A stretch of 64,000 bases of DNA from Bacillota bacterium (GTDB lineage Bacteria; Bacillota; Clostridia; Lachnospirales; CAG-274), in the NCBI GenBank assembly GCA_017460805.1, contig JAFUAF010000064.1, positions 28,050 through 92,049 of the forward strand. Reading direction: 5' to 3'. The translations under genes were made by a program, and so were the position numbers. Shown here piece by piece: positions 34,910 to 44,526 of the stretch. Under the pieces are notes generated by a model. That model was not told the origin of the DNA and searched no databases. It saw nothing but the letters and a program-made list of their open reading frames with translations. Numbering within the stretch: the stretch's first letter is position 1; each line of letters opens with the position of its first letter.

Positions 34910-36277
34910 ATGAAATTTTTTAAAACTGCGGCCGCTGTCTTCTTTTTAAGCGGGATAATGGCTGCGAATGTTCGGGCGGAGGATTTTATGAACTGCCCTT
35001 TGCCCGAACAACAGCCGCAGCCCGAATATGCCGAACTTCCCGAAGTGCCCGTAAGAGTGCTTGAATACAGTGAAACTGCACTTGACTATGATGATTATGA
35101 AGTTGACGGGCGCGGTTACACAAAGGCTATGTCAACATCATTTTCGGGCGATAACCGCTATAACATGAGGATAGACGGGCAGAAACTATATCTGGATGCG
35201 TATATCAAGCCTACTGCCGAAAATGTGCCTTACGGCTTTATGGTAGGGGGCGTAACTGCGGTGGGAAACGGTTCGGACGGCAATTTGAGCCTTTCTTTTG
35301 ACCTTTCTTCACTTTCGGACGGAAGTATTGCATTTACCTATCTGTTTAAAAATCCGACCACTCCCCAGTACAGTTACTGGAGTATGTCGCTAAGCGGGAT
35401 AAATATGATAAAAGAGGGCGGCGAACTGTATTTTACCGTGCCGCAGAGCGTGTATGAAAATAACAGGTGGTATCTTCACGGGAATTACCGTGTGCCCGAA
35501 TACTATATCGACCAGTATTTCCCGTTTGTGCAGGTTGATGATGAAGTAAAGGGCTGGGCGCTTGAAATAACCCAAAACGCAAAGACCGACTATGAGAAGA
35601 TAAAGGCGGTACATGACTGGGCGGCGGAAAATCTCTATTACGATTATGCCTATTATTACGAAAAAACTTCGAGTACAATGCTTGATGCAAAAGATGTTTA
35701 TAATTACCGCTATACCGTCTGCCAGGGCTATTCTTCGCTGTGTGCGTCGCTTTTGCGCTCCATAGGCATACCGTGCAAGGTCGCCGAGGGATTGGGTGTT
35801 TCGGGCAGCGCAGACTGGGACAGCATAGATGCAAATGCCGCCAATCACGCGTGGAATGAGGCATGGTGCGCCGAAGAAAACAGATGGATAGTCTTTGATG
35901 CCACCTGGGACAGCGGCAATACCTACGATAAAGACGGTGACAGCTTTGTAAAGACCTACACCAAAAGAACACCGAGATATTTTGATGTTTGCGACAAGCA
36001 GTTTGCGCAGGATCATCGCATTGTGGATTATGCACGCAGCAATTACAAATATCTGGGCGATATAAACGGCGACAATTCGGTGAATGAAAAGGACTCGTCC
36101 GATATGCTGAAATATTTTGCGGGATTTTTCGCTTTGCCGTCAAACCGAAGCAATGAATATTACAGAGACTATTACCTTGATGTAAACGGCGACAAGAAAT
36201 TTGACTTTCTTGATGCAATAGCTCAGCAGCGCAAAGTTTTGTTTGCCGCAAATGTAAAAACATACGGATTTGTTTAA
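34910..36277 (+). CDS. Secreted transglutaminase-like protein with dockerin
   Basis: A 455-residue secreted protein. Signal peptide 1-24, a beta-rich region of unknown role (about 45-215), then a transglutaminase-like cysteine protease fold with a complete triad: C271 in YTVCQGYSSLC, H313 in NHAWNEAW and D330 in VFDATWD. The C-terminal dockerin-like repeat pair (GDINGDNSVNEKDSSDMLKY and LDVNGDKKFDFLDAIAQQR) is slightly divergent. It could cleave or crosslink peptides within the extracellular complex. GGAGGTGAC ribosome site. Confidence 0.85.
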   Translation: MKFFKTAAAVFFLSGIMAANVRAEDFMNCPLPEQQPQPEYAELPEVPVRVLEYSETALDYDDYEVDGRGYTKAMSTSFSGDNRYNMRIDGQKLYLDAYIKPTAENVPYGFMVGGVTAVGNGSDGNLSLSFDLSSLSDGSIAFTYLFKNPTTPQYSYWSMSLSGINMIKEGGELYFTVPQSVYENNRWYLHGNYRVPEYYIDQYFPFVQVDDEVKGWALEITQNAKTDYEKIKAVHDWAAENLYYDYAYYYEKTSSTMLDAKDVYNYRYTVCQGYSSLCASLLRSIGIPCKVAEGLGVSGSADWDSIDANAANHAWNEAWCAEENRWIVFDATWDSGNTYDKDGDSFVKTYTKRTPRYFDVCDKQFAQDHRIVDYARSNYKYLGDINGDNSVNEKDSSDMLKYFAGFFALPSNRSNEYYRDYYLDVNGDKKFDFLDAIAQQRKVLFAANVKTYGFV

Positions 36278-36280
36278 AAA

Positions 36281-36313
36281 AAACAGGCTGTCGGAGAAGA
36301 CAGCCTGTTTTTT
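36281..36313 (+). terminator. Terminator after transglutaminase gene
   Basis: AAACAGGCTGTC and GACAGCCTGTTT form a 12-bp stem followed by T residues. The following ~220 bases are AT-rich, without a gene. Confidence 0.95.
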
Positions 36314-36534
36314 AATGGAAGTACGTATGATATGAAATGAAAAATAAATATTTTTGTAATTAATTGTCGTTTTTTTCTTTGTTAATATTATTATACTTTA
36401 TAAAAGCTCTTTTGTCAATCCTTTCTTTACAGTTTCATTACAAAAATATTACCAAAAAATTAAATCTGAAATATCCATATTGAATAAAAATAAGTTTTTT
36501 TTATGATAATCAAATAAAATCCGCAAAAAAACTG

Positions 36535-36563
36535 TTGAATAAAAAAACAAAATAGGGTATGAT
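36535..36563 (+). promoter_or_regulatory. Promoter of second pectate lyase
   Basis: TTGAAT, 17-base spacer, TATGAT. Three AAAATCAT-like repeats lie between it and the ribosome site (about 36595-36622) and could bind a regulator. Confidence 0.6.
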
Positions 36564-36639
36564 TAAATCGAAGGAGTGTGAAAAGAAAATTTTTAAAATC
36601 ATTTGAAAATCATCTAAAATCATATAAAGGAAGGTCAAT

Positions 36640-39027
36640 ATGAAAAAAATTATTTCTTTGCTGCTTGCGGCTGTGATATCGGTGGGCGGTATAAATACAG
36701 TATTTGCGGATAATTATACAGACGGCGCGGCTGTGAGTGTGCAGGCGGAAACACCCGTTATAAGTCTTTACGGCGGCTGGCACGAAAGTTTTTATGTAAA
36801 CTGGGACAATGACAATGATGCAAAAAACGCAAAAGTTTTTTATAAGGAAAGCGGAGAGACCGACTACACACAGGCAGACAGCGAGCTTGTGAGGGCGACC
36901 GCAAACGGCGGCCGTGTGGATATAGTCGGCATAAAGGCGGGTTATTATGATGTTAAGATAGAAACTGCGGGCGGCACCGTTCTGGAACAGAGCAATATCC
37001 CCGTAGACAACTTCGACCGCTCGGGCTATGCGCATTTTAACACAAATATCGGTGTCGGCGCATACAATAACGACGGTACTCCAAAGGACGGAGCAGTTAT
37101 CCTCTATGTTGACAACGACAACAAAAATACGATAACATATAACGGCAAGACGGGTATCGGCAATATCCTCAACAGCGCAAACAATATAAAAGTGCCGCTT
37201 ATCGTGCGTTTTATCGGTACTGTGGACACACAGACACGCGATGCGGACGGCACAAAGACCACCGACAAGAAAAACGGCGTTGTTGCGATAAACGGCCTTA
37301 CCGACAGGGATATGGGAAATGACAGCTATTTTAATATGCTGGATGTTAAAAATGCCTCAAATATCACTATCGAGGGTATAGGCACTGATGCCGTTATCGA
37401 AAAATGGGGCTTTACATTCAGCGTTTGCCAAAATATCGAGGCAAGAAACCTGACATTTACAAAATACCCCGAAGATGCGTGCAGTTTCCTTGGCAGCGGC
37501 AGTAATTTCGGCGCACATTTCTGGCTGCACAACTGTACATTTGAAATAGGCGAAAACAAGTACGACCTTACATCCGAGCAGGACAAGCACGAGGGCGACG
37601 GTTCGACGGATGTGGCAAGGGCAAATTATGTGACTTTCAGCTACAACCGCTTTAACAACTGCCATAAGACATCACTCAACGGCAACGGAAATGATGTAAA
37701 GCAGTACCATATCACATGGCACCATAACTATTTTGAAAACGTTTCTTCGCGTATGCCCCTTGTAAGACAGGCAAATGTGCACACATACAACAATTATTTC
37801 CATAACTGCGGTACTTGTGTGGATGTCCGCGCAAGTGCATGGGTGCTTTCCGAGGCAAACTATTTTGAGGACATTGAAACGGCGGCTATCATTTCAAGGG
37901 TAACAAGCAGCGGTGCGCCCGTGATAAAAAGCTATAATGACGTTTTTGTAAATGCGCCTAAGGTTGACGCCGTGGGTGATGCCATACACACGGCGGCTTC
38001 AAGGGACGAGACATACACCGCTCCTTCCGATAACAGTAACCCGTATCCAAATTTTGATACAAATTCTTCCGTATTCTATTACAAAAACGGCAAAAGCAAT
38101 GTGGAACTGCTTGAAAGTGCAGAGGCCGCAAAGGAAAACTGCATCAAAAACAGCGGCGTTATGACAGGCGGCGGCGATATCCCCGTTGTGCCGCCTGTTA
38201 AGGAGACCACTACCGAAACAACAACTATTGTAACGGAAGTGCAGACAGGAACTCCCGAGGCAGGCAAGACACCCGCAAGTGATACGGGCGATGCTTCGCT
38301 CAATACGGTCACTTACAGAGCGGCAACCGACGATTATTACCTGCTTGACCGTTCAAGCACAGCCACAACTATCTGGCGTGTGCCTTTTGAAAAGCAGACG
38401 AGCGGCGTGATAGTTGTAAGGGGCAGTGTTACACCGCAGGTTGCTGCATCAAAATGGGCGCTTGTCCAGGTGCGAGGCAATACGTCCGCAGGTGTTGAGG
38501 ACACAATAGCTTCGCTTGCAACAGACCCGAACAGCGTGCTCAGTTTAAGGTCGGGTGCGGAAAGCTATGCACAGACAGCCCACAGCATCAGCGCAAATAT
38601 AAAATACGATTACGAACTTGTGATAGACCTTGACAATAAGACAGTTTCGCTTGTGCTTGACGGCGAACCGCGCGTAAGCCTTGCGGCAGATGTGACGGAT
38701 GTGAGCAGCGTTTACTTTATGACGGCGCAGAAAGCGGCCGACCGTGATATAGCGGTAACAATGCCGTCTGTTTTAAAGGTCATTGAAAATACAAAGACAT
38801 TTTTATACGGCGATGTAACGGCAGACGGGCTTCTCGCTGCCGATGATGCGGCTATGCTTTTGCAGAAAGTCCTTACGGAAGACACAGTCATGCCTATAGA
38901 AAAGGAAACAGACGATTGGCTGAAATATGCGGATGTAAGCGGCGAGGGTCAGCTTGAAGCGGCAGATGCCACACTTATACTGCAAAGAGTGCTTTCCGAC
39001 AATATGAAATTTCCCGTTGAACAATAA
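36640..39027 (+). CDS. Secreted PL1 pectate lyase with dockerin (second)
   Basis: A 795-residue extracellular pectate lyase. Signal peptide 1-24; FnIII-like domain (about 40-125, GGWHESFYVNWDND); PL1 beta-helix (about 135-500) with GDGSTDVARANYVTFSYNRF, WHHNYFENVSSRMPLVR and HTYNNYFHNC; Thr-rich linker; a beta-sandwich module (about 560-720, with RGSVTPQVAASKWALVQV) homologous to the one in the 6955 lyase; and a C-terminal dockerin (GDVTADGLLAADDAAMLLQK, DVSGEGQLEAADATLILQRV). The catalytic Arg is replaced in register by the R of SSRMPLVRQ rather than HPRIR, so substrate details may differ. Confidence 0.92.
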   Translation: MKKIISLLLAAVISVGGINTVFADNYTDGAAVSVQAETPVISLYGGWHESFYVNWDNDNDAKNAKVFYKESGETDYTQADSELVRATANGGRVDIVGIKAGYYDVKIETAGGTVLEQSNIPVDNFDRSGYAHFNTNIGVGAYNNDGTPKDGAVILYVDNDNKNTITYNGKTGIGNILNSANNIKVPLIVRFIGTVDTQTRDADGTKTTDKKNGVVAINGLTDRDMGNDSYFNMLDVKNASNITIEGIGTDAVIEKWGFTFSVCQNIEARNLTFTKYPEDACSFLGSGSNFGAHFWLHNCTFEIGENKYDLTSEQDKHEGDGSTDVARANYVTFSYNRFNNCHKTSLNGNGNDVKQYHITWHHNYFENVSSRMPLVRQANVHTYNNYFHNCGTCVDVRASAWVLSEANYFEDIETAAIISRVTSSGAPVIKSYNDVFVNAPKVDAVGDAIHTAASRDETYTAPSDNSNPYPNFDTNSSVFYYKNGKSNVELLESAEAAKENCIKNSGVMTGGGDIPVVPPVKETTTETTTIVTEVQTGTPEAGKTPASDTGDASLNTVTYRAATDDYYLLDRSSTATTIWRVPFEKQTSGVIVVRGSVTPQVAASKWALVQVRGNTSAGVEDTIASLATDPNSVLSLRSGAESYAQTAHSISANIKYDYELVIDLDNKTVSLVLDGEPRVSLAADVTDVSSVYFMTAQKAADRDIAVTMPSVLKVIENTKTFLYGDVTADGLLAADDAAMLLQKVLTEDTVMPIEKETDDWLKYADVSGEGQLEAADATLILQRVLSDNMKFPVEQ

Positions 39028-39033
39028 TACAAT

Positions 39034-39073
39034 AAAAAAACCTCTGTCATATCAATCACGGCAGAGGTTTTTG
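39034..39073. terminator. Bidirectional terminator
   Basis: AACCTCTGTC and GGCAGAGGTT form the stem, with A- and T-runs on both sides. It lies between convergent genes. Confidence 0.85.
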
Positions 39074-39086
39074 TTATTTGATTTTT

Positions 39087-39818
39087 TTATTTTGCAACAA
39101 GAACCGTTTCGGCGGGGTAGAGCGAAGCATTGTCCGCTGCGCTGCCCGCTGCGACTTCAACGCTTTGAAGAGATGTGCAGTTTGTAAACGAACTGTTGCC
39201 GACACTTGTTACACTTGCGGGGATCGTCAGCTTTTTAAGCGATTTGCAGTCCTGAAATACATAGTTGCCTATTGAAGTAAGGCTGTCGGGAAGTGTAGCT
39301 GTTACAAGTGAGCTGCATCCCATGAATGTGCTGTCCTGCAAAGCGCTGAGGTTTGCGGGCAGTGTTATCATGCGAAGCCCCGTGCAGCCGTTGAACGCGT
39401 TTTTGCCAATGTTTGTCACGCCGCTGCCGAACTGTACGGTCTCAAGTGATGTACAGCCGCTGAATGCGTATTCGCCGATGCTTGTTACACTGTCGGCAAT
39501 AACTACTTTTTTAAGATTTGTACAGTCCTTGAAGGCAAAGGAATCTATGCTTGTTATCTCGTCGCCTACAGTTATGCTGTCGGTAGCGGTGCTTGCCTTT
39601 TTAAGCACGCCGTCTTCCGCTTCATAAAGTCTGCTGTTTACAACTGCGCCGGTCTGAGCGGGTTTGTCGTCCGCGGGTGTTTCCTGCGCTGCGGGTGCTT
39701 CCTGTGCAGCGGGTGTTTCCTGTGCAGCGGGTGCTTCGGGTGTTGGCTCATCACTGCCGCAGGCGGCAAGAAAGGCACAGCTGCATATCATCAACGTTAA
39801 AAATAAAAGCCTTTTCAT
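39087..39818 (-). CDS. BspA-type leucine-rich-repeat lipoprotein
   Basis: A 243-residue lipoprotein with lipobox FLAAC at about residues 16-20, a PAAQET repeat stalk (about 27-52), then about six LRR_5 repeats of the form SVTSIGEYAFSGCTSLETV. Such proteins usually mediate surface binding or adhesion. Single-gene unit. A GGAGAAAG ribosome site precedes ATG. Confidence 0.9.
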   Translation of the reverse strand: MKRLLFLTLMICSCAFLAACGSDEPTPEAPAAQETPAAQEAPAAQETPADDKPAQTGAVVNSRLYEAEDGVLKKASTATDSITVGDEITSIDSFAFKDCTNLKKVVIADSVTSIGEYAFSGCTSLETVQFGSGVTNIGKNAFNGCTGLRMITLPANLSALQDSTFMGCSSLVTATLPDSLTSIGNYVFQDCKSLKKLTIPASVTSVGNSSFTNCTSLQSVEVAAGSAADNASLYPAETVLVAK

Positions 39819-39886
39819 TTTTCTTTCTCCTTTTTAGTATTCAAAACTTTGGTATCTGCGTATGTATATGCCCATACGTAAATCAC

Positions 39887-39915
39887 ATTATACAACAAAT
39901 AAAAGCATTTTTCAA
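39887..39915 (-). promoter_or_regulatory. Promoter of LRR lipoprotein gene
   Basis: Minus strand TTGAAA (39910-39915), 17-base spacer, TATAAT (39887-39892). Confidence 0.7.
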
Positions 39916-39968
39916 GAGAAAAAATTACAAAATTCGGTATTTTCAATTTGGTATTTTTATGAAGATGC

Positions 39969-40073
39969 CCATATATATAAAATTTTTCTTATATTGTCAT
40001 AAAAAATTATAAATTTCAGTTTTTGTATATGTTTGACCATATATATAAAATTTTTGCTATATTGTCCGAAAAA
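39969..40073. repeat. Pair of 37-base direct repeats
   Basis: CCATATATATAAAATTTTT begins at 39969 and 40037, each followed by (C/G)(T/C)TATATTGTC and A-rich sequence. The second copy covers the last codons of the dacF gene. Confidence 0.7.
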
Positions 40074-41140
40074 CCGAGTCTGCGTATCTCTGTCTGTGAA
40101 ATTATGGGGATAAAAGCCGTATGTACGCCGTTTATGCTTATATCGGCGCGCCCGAGCACCTGCCCGTTTTTTATGGGCGCTTTTACTTTTGTGGGTACAT
40201 CACAGCTTATACTGTATTTTTCGCCGTCAAGCATGGCGGTGCCGTATTCGCTGCCGAGTACAAGCTTAACTTTGTCTTTACTTCCGTTTGTCACATCTGT
40301 TTCGCGCACAAAAGTTCCTTTTTGGGTAAGCTGTGTGTAGCGGTAGTTCTCGAAACCGTAATTCATCAGCTTTTTCGTGTCTTTCCACTTGTTTTCCTTT
40401 CCCGTGTTTCCCCAGCCGCTTGCAAACACCACGGACACAAGTGTCAGACCGTCCCGCTTTGCCGCACCCGCAAAACAATGCCCCGCCTTGCCCGTGAACC
40501 CCGTTTTTATGCCGAGTGCGCCTTGATATTCGCTTAAAAATCTGTCGTGGTTGTATATACTGTAACTTTTTTTGTTTGAAGAAAAGCTTATATTTTTTGT
40601 CTGTGTTATACGCACAAAGTCCTCGTTGTCCAAAGCGCAGGCGGCAATAAGCGCCATATCGTAAGCGGTGGTGTGGTGGTCGCCCTCGTCAAGCCCGTTC
40701 GGTGTGACAAAATGCGTGTCTTTGCAGCCTATCTCCGCGGCCTTTTTATTCATCATATCGCAAAAATTTTCAACACTTCCGCCGACCCCTACGGCAAGAG
40801 CGACTGCCGCATCATTCGAGGATTGCAGCATAAGCGCATACAAAAGCTGTTCAACCGTCAGCTTTTCGCCCTTTTCAAGCCCCATTCTTACCTTTGGCGC
40901 GGCGGCTGCCCGTTCGTCTGCGGTTATCGTTTTATCAAGCTGTGTATTTTCAAGTACAACTATCGCCGTCATTATTTTGGTGGTGCTTGCGGGCGGCATG
41001 GGCTTGTCGGCATTTCTCTGCCACAGTATCCTGCCGCTTTCCTTTTCTGTCAGAACGGCGGCTCTTGCACTTATTTCGGGCTCTGCTGCAAAAGTTTTTG
41101 TACAGAATATAAAAATAAAAAATATGTAGAGTAAACGCAT
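40016..41140 (-). CDS. dacF: D-alanyl-D-alanine carboxypeptidase (DacF type)
   Basis: Penicillin-binding protein 5-type peptidase trimming peptidoglycan stem peptides outside the membrane. From ATG at 41140 (residue 1) the signal peptide is about 1-18. The active-site motifs are S52-T-T-K55, S107-S-N109 and KTG near 210. A C-terminal beta domain follows (KVKAPIKNGQVLGRADIS). Longer upstream starts read as basic low-complexity sequence and are less likely. The last ~16 residues come from a repeated AT-rich segment. Divergent from the subtilase pair; DacF relatives often act in sporulation, which would fit. Confidence 0.9.
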   Translation of the reverse strand: MRLLYIFFIFIFCTKTFAAEPEISARAAVLTEKESGRILWQRNADKPMPPASTTKIMTAIVVLENTQLDKTITADERAAAAPKVRMGLEKGEKLTVEQLLYALMLQSSNDAAVALAVGVGGSVENFCDMMNKKAAEIGCKDTHFVTPNGLDEGDHHTTAYDMALIAACALDNEDFVRITQTKNISFSSNKKSYSIYNHDRFLSEYQGALGIKTGFTGKAGHCFAGAAKRDGLTLVSVVFASGWGNTGKENKWKDTKKLMNYGFENYRYTQLTQKGTFVRETDVTNGSKDKVKLVLGSEYGTAMLDGEKYSISCDVPTKVKAPIKNGQVLGRADISINGVHTAFIPIISQTEIRRLGFSDNIAKILYIWSNIYKN

Positions 41141-41235
41141 GGCAAAACCTTTTTTTGTAAATGATATGTCGGTTTTGTGCGTATCATTCATAAATAAAAT
41201 TTTTGCCGCATAGCATACGGCAAGGGGGTGTGTAT

Positions 41236-42630
41236 ATGGACGGACCGATAAAATTGCTGATAAAATACAGGGGCAGCTTTGCCGACCTGCCGTTTGAGCT
41301 GTTTTTTGAGTCGGAGGATTTCGGCGGCGGTTTCGGTGCGGTCTGCATAAGAGAAAGTGATATAAATACACTTATAAATGACCCGCATATCATTTTTGTA
41401 CAGTTTGATGAGCCTTTGAGATATGCGCAGACTTTTGCGGAAAATACCGCTGCTTTTTACTGTCGGAAAAACACAAGGCTTGACGGAACGGGCGTGGTGA
41501 TAGGCTTTATAGACAGCTATCTTGACGTTTCTCACCCGATTTTTAAAAATGCCGAATACTACGGCGAATTTTCAAACGACCCGCACGGCACTTATACCGC
41601 GGGTATAGCCGCACAGACCGCAGCGGGAGCACAGATAATATGTATAGGTGTAAGCGGGAAAATGCGCGCATCCGACATAATGCGGGGCACGGCAAGGCTT
41701 ATAGAACTTGCGCAGGGACGGCCTTTGGTTATAAATATCTCCTACGGCACAAACAGCGGGTCACACAGGGGCGACAGCCTTTTTGAAGAATACCTTGACT
41801 ATGCGGCGCAGACGGAACAGACCGTGATAGTTGCCGCGGCGGGCAATGAGGGGAATACGGGCAGGCATTTCTTCGGCATATCGGACGGGAATATCGTAAA
41901 TGCCGAAACAGAAGTCGAAAACGGCGATTTTTCCTGCGGTATCTGGTACGATTTTGCGGACGAATTTGCCTTGCGGCTCACAGCGCCCAATAACGAGACC
42001 TACCTTGCCGACGGCAGCGGCAGTTTCTATTTTCACGGCAGTATAAGCGCGGAATATGTTCAGCCCACGCCCTATATGTCGGGGGCGGAGATAAGGCTTC
42101 GCTTTTCGGGTGCGGACAAGGGGCTGTGGAATGTCGGGCTTTTGCCGAAGAAACTTGCAACAAGGGGGAGGGTCAATATGTGGCTCGATAAAAATTTTTT
42201 TACCTCGCCCGCGCGGGAAACGACCGTTACCCTGCCCGCACTCGCAAGAAATGTCATAACGGTCGCGGCTTATGATGCGCAAAACAATGTGCCCGCGGTA
42301 TTCAGCGGTGTCGGCCCTGCGGCAAACGGCCTGCAAAAGCCCGATATAGCCGCCCCCGGGGTCAATATCCGCACGGCAGCGCCGAATAACGGCTATGCAG
42401 CGGTTTCGGGCACAAGTTTTGCCGCACCTTTTGTCAGCGGTGTCTGTGCCCTGCTTATGCAATGGGGGATAGTCGAGGGGAACGACGTTTTTATGTACGG
42501 AAAGCGGCTGAAAGCCTTCCTGCAAAAGGGAGCAAGGCGGACGGACGGCGTGGTCTATCCGAATTTTGAACAGGGGTTCGGCACGCTTTGTCTTGATGAG
42601 ATACTGCGGCTTTTGGGGGTGGATGAATGA
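41236..42630 (+). CDS. Csp-like S8 subtilase, first of tandem pair
   Basis: A 464-residue subtilisin-family serine protease of the clostridial Csp type (germination proteases that activate the cortex hydrolase SleC). The catalytic triad is present: D93 (GFIDSYLDVSHP), H117 (DPHGTYTAG) and S394 (SGTSFAAPFVSG), plus oxyanion Asn in AAAGNEG near 205. The insertion of about 130 residues between the His and Ser blocks fits the Csp jelly-roll. There is no signal peptide. ATG at 41236 follows AAGGGGGTG. Overlaps the next gene by 4 bases. Confidence 0.85.
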   Translation: MDGPIKLLIKYRGSFADLPFELFFESEDFGGGFGAVCIRESDINTLINDPHIIFVQFDEPLRYAQTFAENTAAFYCRKNTRLDGTGVVIGFIDSYLDVSHPIFKNAEYYGEFSNDPHGTYTAGIAAQTAAGAQIICIGVSGKMRASDIMRGTARLIELAQGRPLVINISYGTNSGSHRGDSLFEEYLDYAAQTEQTVIVAAAGNEGNTGRHFFGISDGNIVNAETEVENGDFSCGIWYDFADEFALRLTAPNNETYLADGSGSFYFHGSISAEYVQPTPYMSGAEIRLRFSGADKGLWNVGLLPKKLATRGRVNMWLDKNFFTSPARETTVTLPALARNVITVAAYDAQNNVPAVFSGVGPAANGLQKPDIAAPGVNIRTAAPNNGYAAVSGTSFAAPFVSGVCALLMQWGIVEGNDVFMYGKRLKAFLQKGARRTDGVVYPNFEQGFGTLCLDEILRLLGVDE

Positions 42631-44228
42631 CGGCGGAGGAAAAAGTCTATTCAAACGATTATGCCGAAATTGTGACTCTGACAGGCGATCTGCCGCCTTT
42701 CGGCGAGGATGAAGCCTTTGCGGAGTACGTCGGGAATTATGCAATAATGCACATCCCGCGGGCTTTGCTTGCGTCTTTGAATATATATACACAGGGTTAC
42801 GAACCTTATGTGCTGAGCCTTTGCCGCGATTACCTTGCGGATGCGGGCATAGACAGGGTACTTGCGCAGGCTTCGCTGGATGTGAGCGGAAGCGGGGTAT
42901 TGATAGGGATTGTGGACACGGGCATAAACTACACCTATCCGAATTTTATTTACCCAAACGGCACAACACGTATCGCTGCCTGCTGGGATCAGACGGACAG
43001 AACGGGTACACCGCCCGAGGGCAGGGTCTACGGAAGTGTGATAACGCGCGAAGAAATAAATTCCGCCCTTGGAGAACAGCAGCCTTTAAACCTTGACGAC
43101 CCGTCGGGGCATGGCACAAGACTTGCGGCGGCGGCTCTCGGTGCTGCCCCCGATGCGGAGTTGGTCGTGGTAAAATTAAAACAGGCAAAGCCGTATATTA
43201 TGGAGGAAAATCTTTTTGAGGATGCCTTGGCGTTTCAATCAAACGACCTTATGACGGGGATTGATTTTGTGGTCGAAACGGCACAAAAACTGGGCAGACC
43301 CGTTTCGGTAATTATCGGGCTCGGTACGTCGCAGGGCGCACATGGCGGGCTGTCTTTTCTGGAAAGGTATATTGAAGCATTGGCGCAGCAGACAGGGGTC
43401 TGTATCACGGCTGCCGCGGGAAATGAGGGGCTGTCGCGGCATCATTATTACGCAAAGCCCGTTTTGGAGCGGCATACGATAGAAATTGCCGCAGACGGCA
43501 GCGAGGGTTTTACGCTGTGGCTGTGGAACGATTATCTGTGCAGGACGAGTGTCGGGCTGATAACGCCTTTAAGTGAGGTCATACAGCCCGTTCAGCCGGT
43601 AAATATGGCGCTAAGCCGTTTTTCGCCCGTGCTTGGCAGCGGAGAGATAAGCATACTTTATCATTTTCCCGTAAATGAAAAACAGTTGACGGTCGTCAGT
43701 ATAAAAAAGCCCGTAAACGGCATTTGGCGGCTTGAACTGACTTTCAGCCGTACAAGTGTTTGTTCTCTGGATTGCTGGCTTCCGACCGACAGGCTTTTAA
43801 ACGGAAATGTTACCTTTATCAGTCCCAGTACCGCAACTACCGTGACCGTACCCGCCGTGGCAGCACAAATAATAACCGTCGGAGGTTATAACGGAAATAC
43901 GGGCGGGGTGTACGAATTTACGGGCAGAGGGCCTAACAGCAGCGGTATAATGCGCCCCGATCTTACAGCACCCGCCGTCGATGTCGAGGGCGCAAGCGGA
44001 ACGAGTATGGCTGCCGCCGTTACGGCGGGCGCGGCGGCACTTTTGCTGCAATGGGGGATAGTCAATAAAAACGATATGCGCATGAAAACGGAGATAATAA
44101 AGGCCTATCTTATAGCGGGCACACAACAGCCCGTCAGGAATTTGGAATCGGACGGCGAGGGCTTCCCGAATGACCTGTGGGGCTACGGAAGATTGAATTT
44201 GTATAATACGTTTTTGAGGATATTCTGA
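42627..44228 (+). CDS. Csp-like S8 subtilase, second of tandem pair
   Basis: A 533-residue paralogue of the upstream protease. Triad D97 (GIVDTGINYTYP), H162 (SGHGTRLAA) and S460 (SGTSMAAAVTAG), with Asn in AAAGNEG near 268. It also lacks a signal peptide. In Clostridioides difficile the related CspA and CspC lost catalytic residues; here both copies keep the full triad. Translationally coupled (ATGA overlap) to the first. Confidence 0.85.
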   Translation: MTAEEKVYSNDYAEIVTLTGDLPPFGEDEAFAEYVGNYAIMHIPRALLASLNIYTQGYEPYVLSLCRDYLADAGIDRVLAQASLDVSGSGVLIGIVDTGINYTYPNFIYPNGTTRIAACWDQTDRTGTPPEGRVYGSVITREEINSALGEQQPLNLDDPSGHGTRLAAAALGAAPDAELVVVKLKQAKPYIMEENLFEDALAFQSNDLMTGIDFVVETAQKLGRPVSVIIGLGTSQGAHGGLSFLERYIEALAQQTGVCITAAAGNEGLSRHHYYAKPVLERHTIEIAADGSEGFTLWLWNDYLCRTSVGLITPLSEVIQPVQPVNMALSRFSPVLGSGEISILYHFPVNEKQLTVVSIKKPVNGIWRLELTFSRTSVCSLDCWLPTDRLLNGNVTFISPSTATTVTVPAVAAQIITVGGYNGNTGGVYEFTGRGPNSSGIMRPDLTAPAVDVEGASGTSMAAAVTAGAAALLLQWGIVNKNDMRMKTEIIKAYLIAGTQQPVRNLESDGEGFPNDLWGYGRLNLYNTFLRIF

Positions 44229-44267
44229 AAAAATGCTGCCGCAAATCAAAAGCGGCAGCATTTTTTC
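44228..44267 (+). terminator. Terminator of subtilase pair
   Basis: AAATGCTGCCGC and GCGGCAGCATTT form the stem, followed by a T-run. Confidence 0.95.
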
Positions 44268-44381
44268 TTGATTAGAAAACTAAGTGTAAAAAGTATAATT
44301 AAGTTGTAAAAAAACGAAAGCAGATTAATTATATTATGAAAACATCAACAAATCAACTCATTTTACCATTAAATTTACAAT

Positions 44382-44441
44382 GAGACAGGGGGACGGTTCT
44401 ATCTGTCCCCTGCGGGACAGTAGAACCGTCCCCCCTGTCTC
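44382..44441. repeat. REP-like palindrome, copy 3
   Basis: Sixty bases, arms GAGACAGGGGGACGGTTCT and AGAACCGTCCCCCCTGTCTC, inner arm TGTCCC/GGGACA. It matches copy 2 with the loop reversed. It sits between the convergent subtilase and aldolase genes. Confidence 0.85.
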
Positions 44442-44485
44442 ATACACAAAACTCCGGACGATTTTCAATTCACCTCACACAAAAA

Positions 44486-44521
44486 CAGGGACTGAAGCAC
44501 CGTAAAAGTGCGGCAGTCCCA
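44486..44521 (-). terminator. Terminator of aldolase-like gene
   Basis: GGGACTG and CAGTCCC form the stem, and the minus strand continues into TGTTTTT. Confidence 0.75.
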
Positions 44522-44526
44522 TTTCT

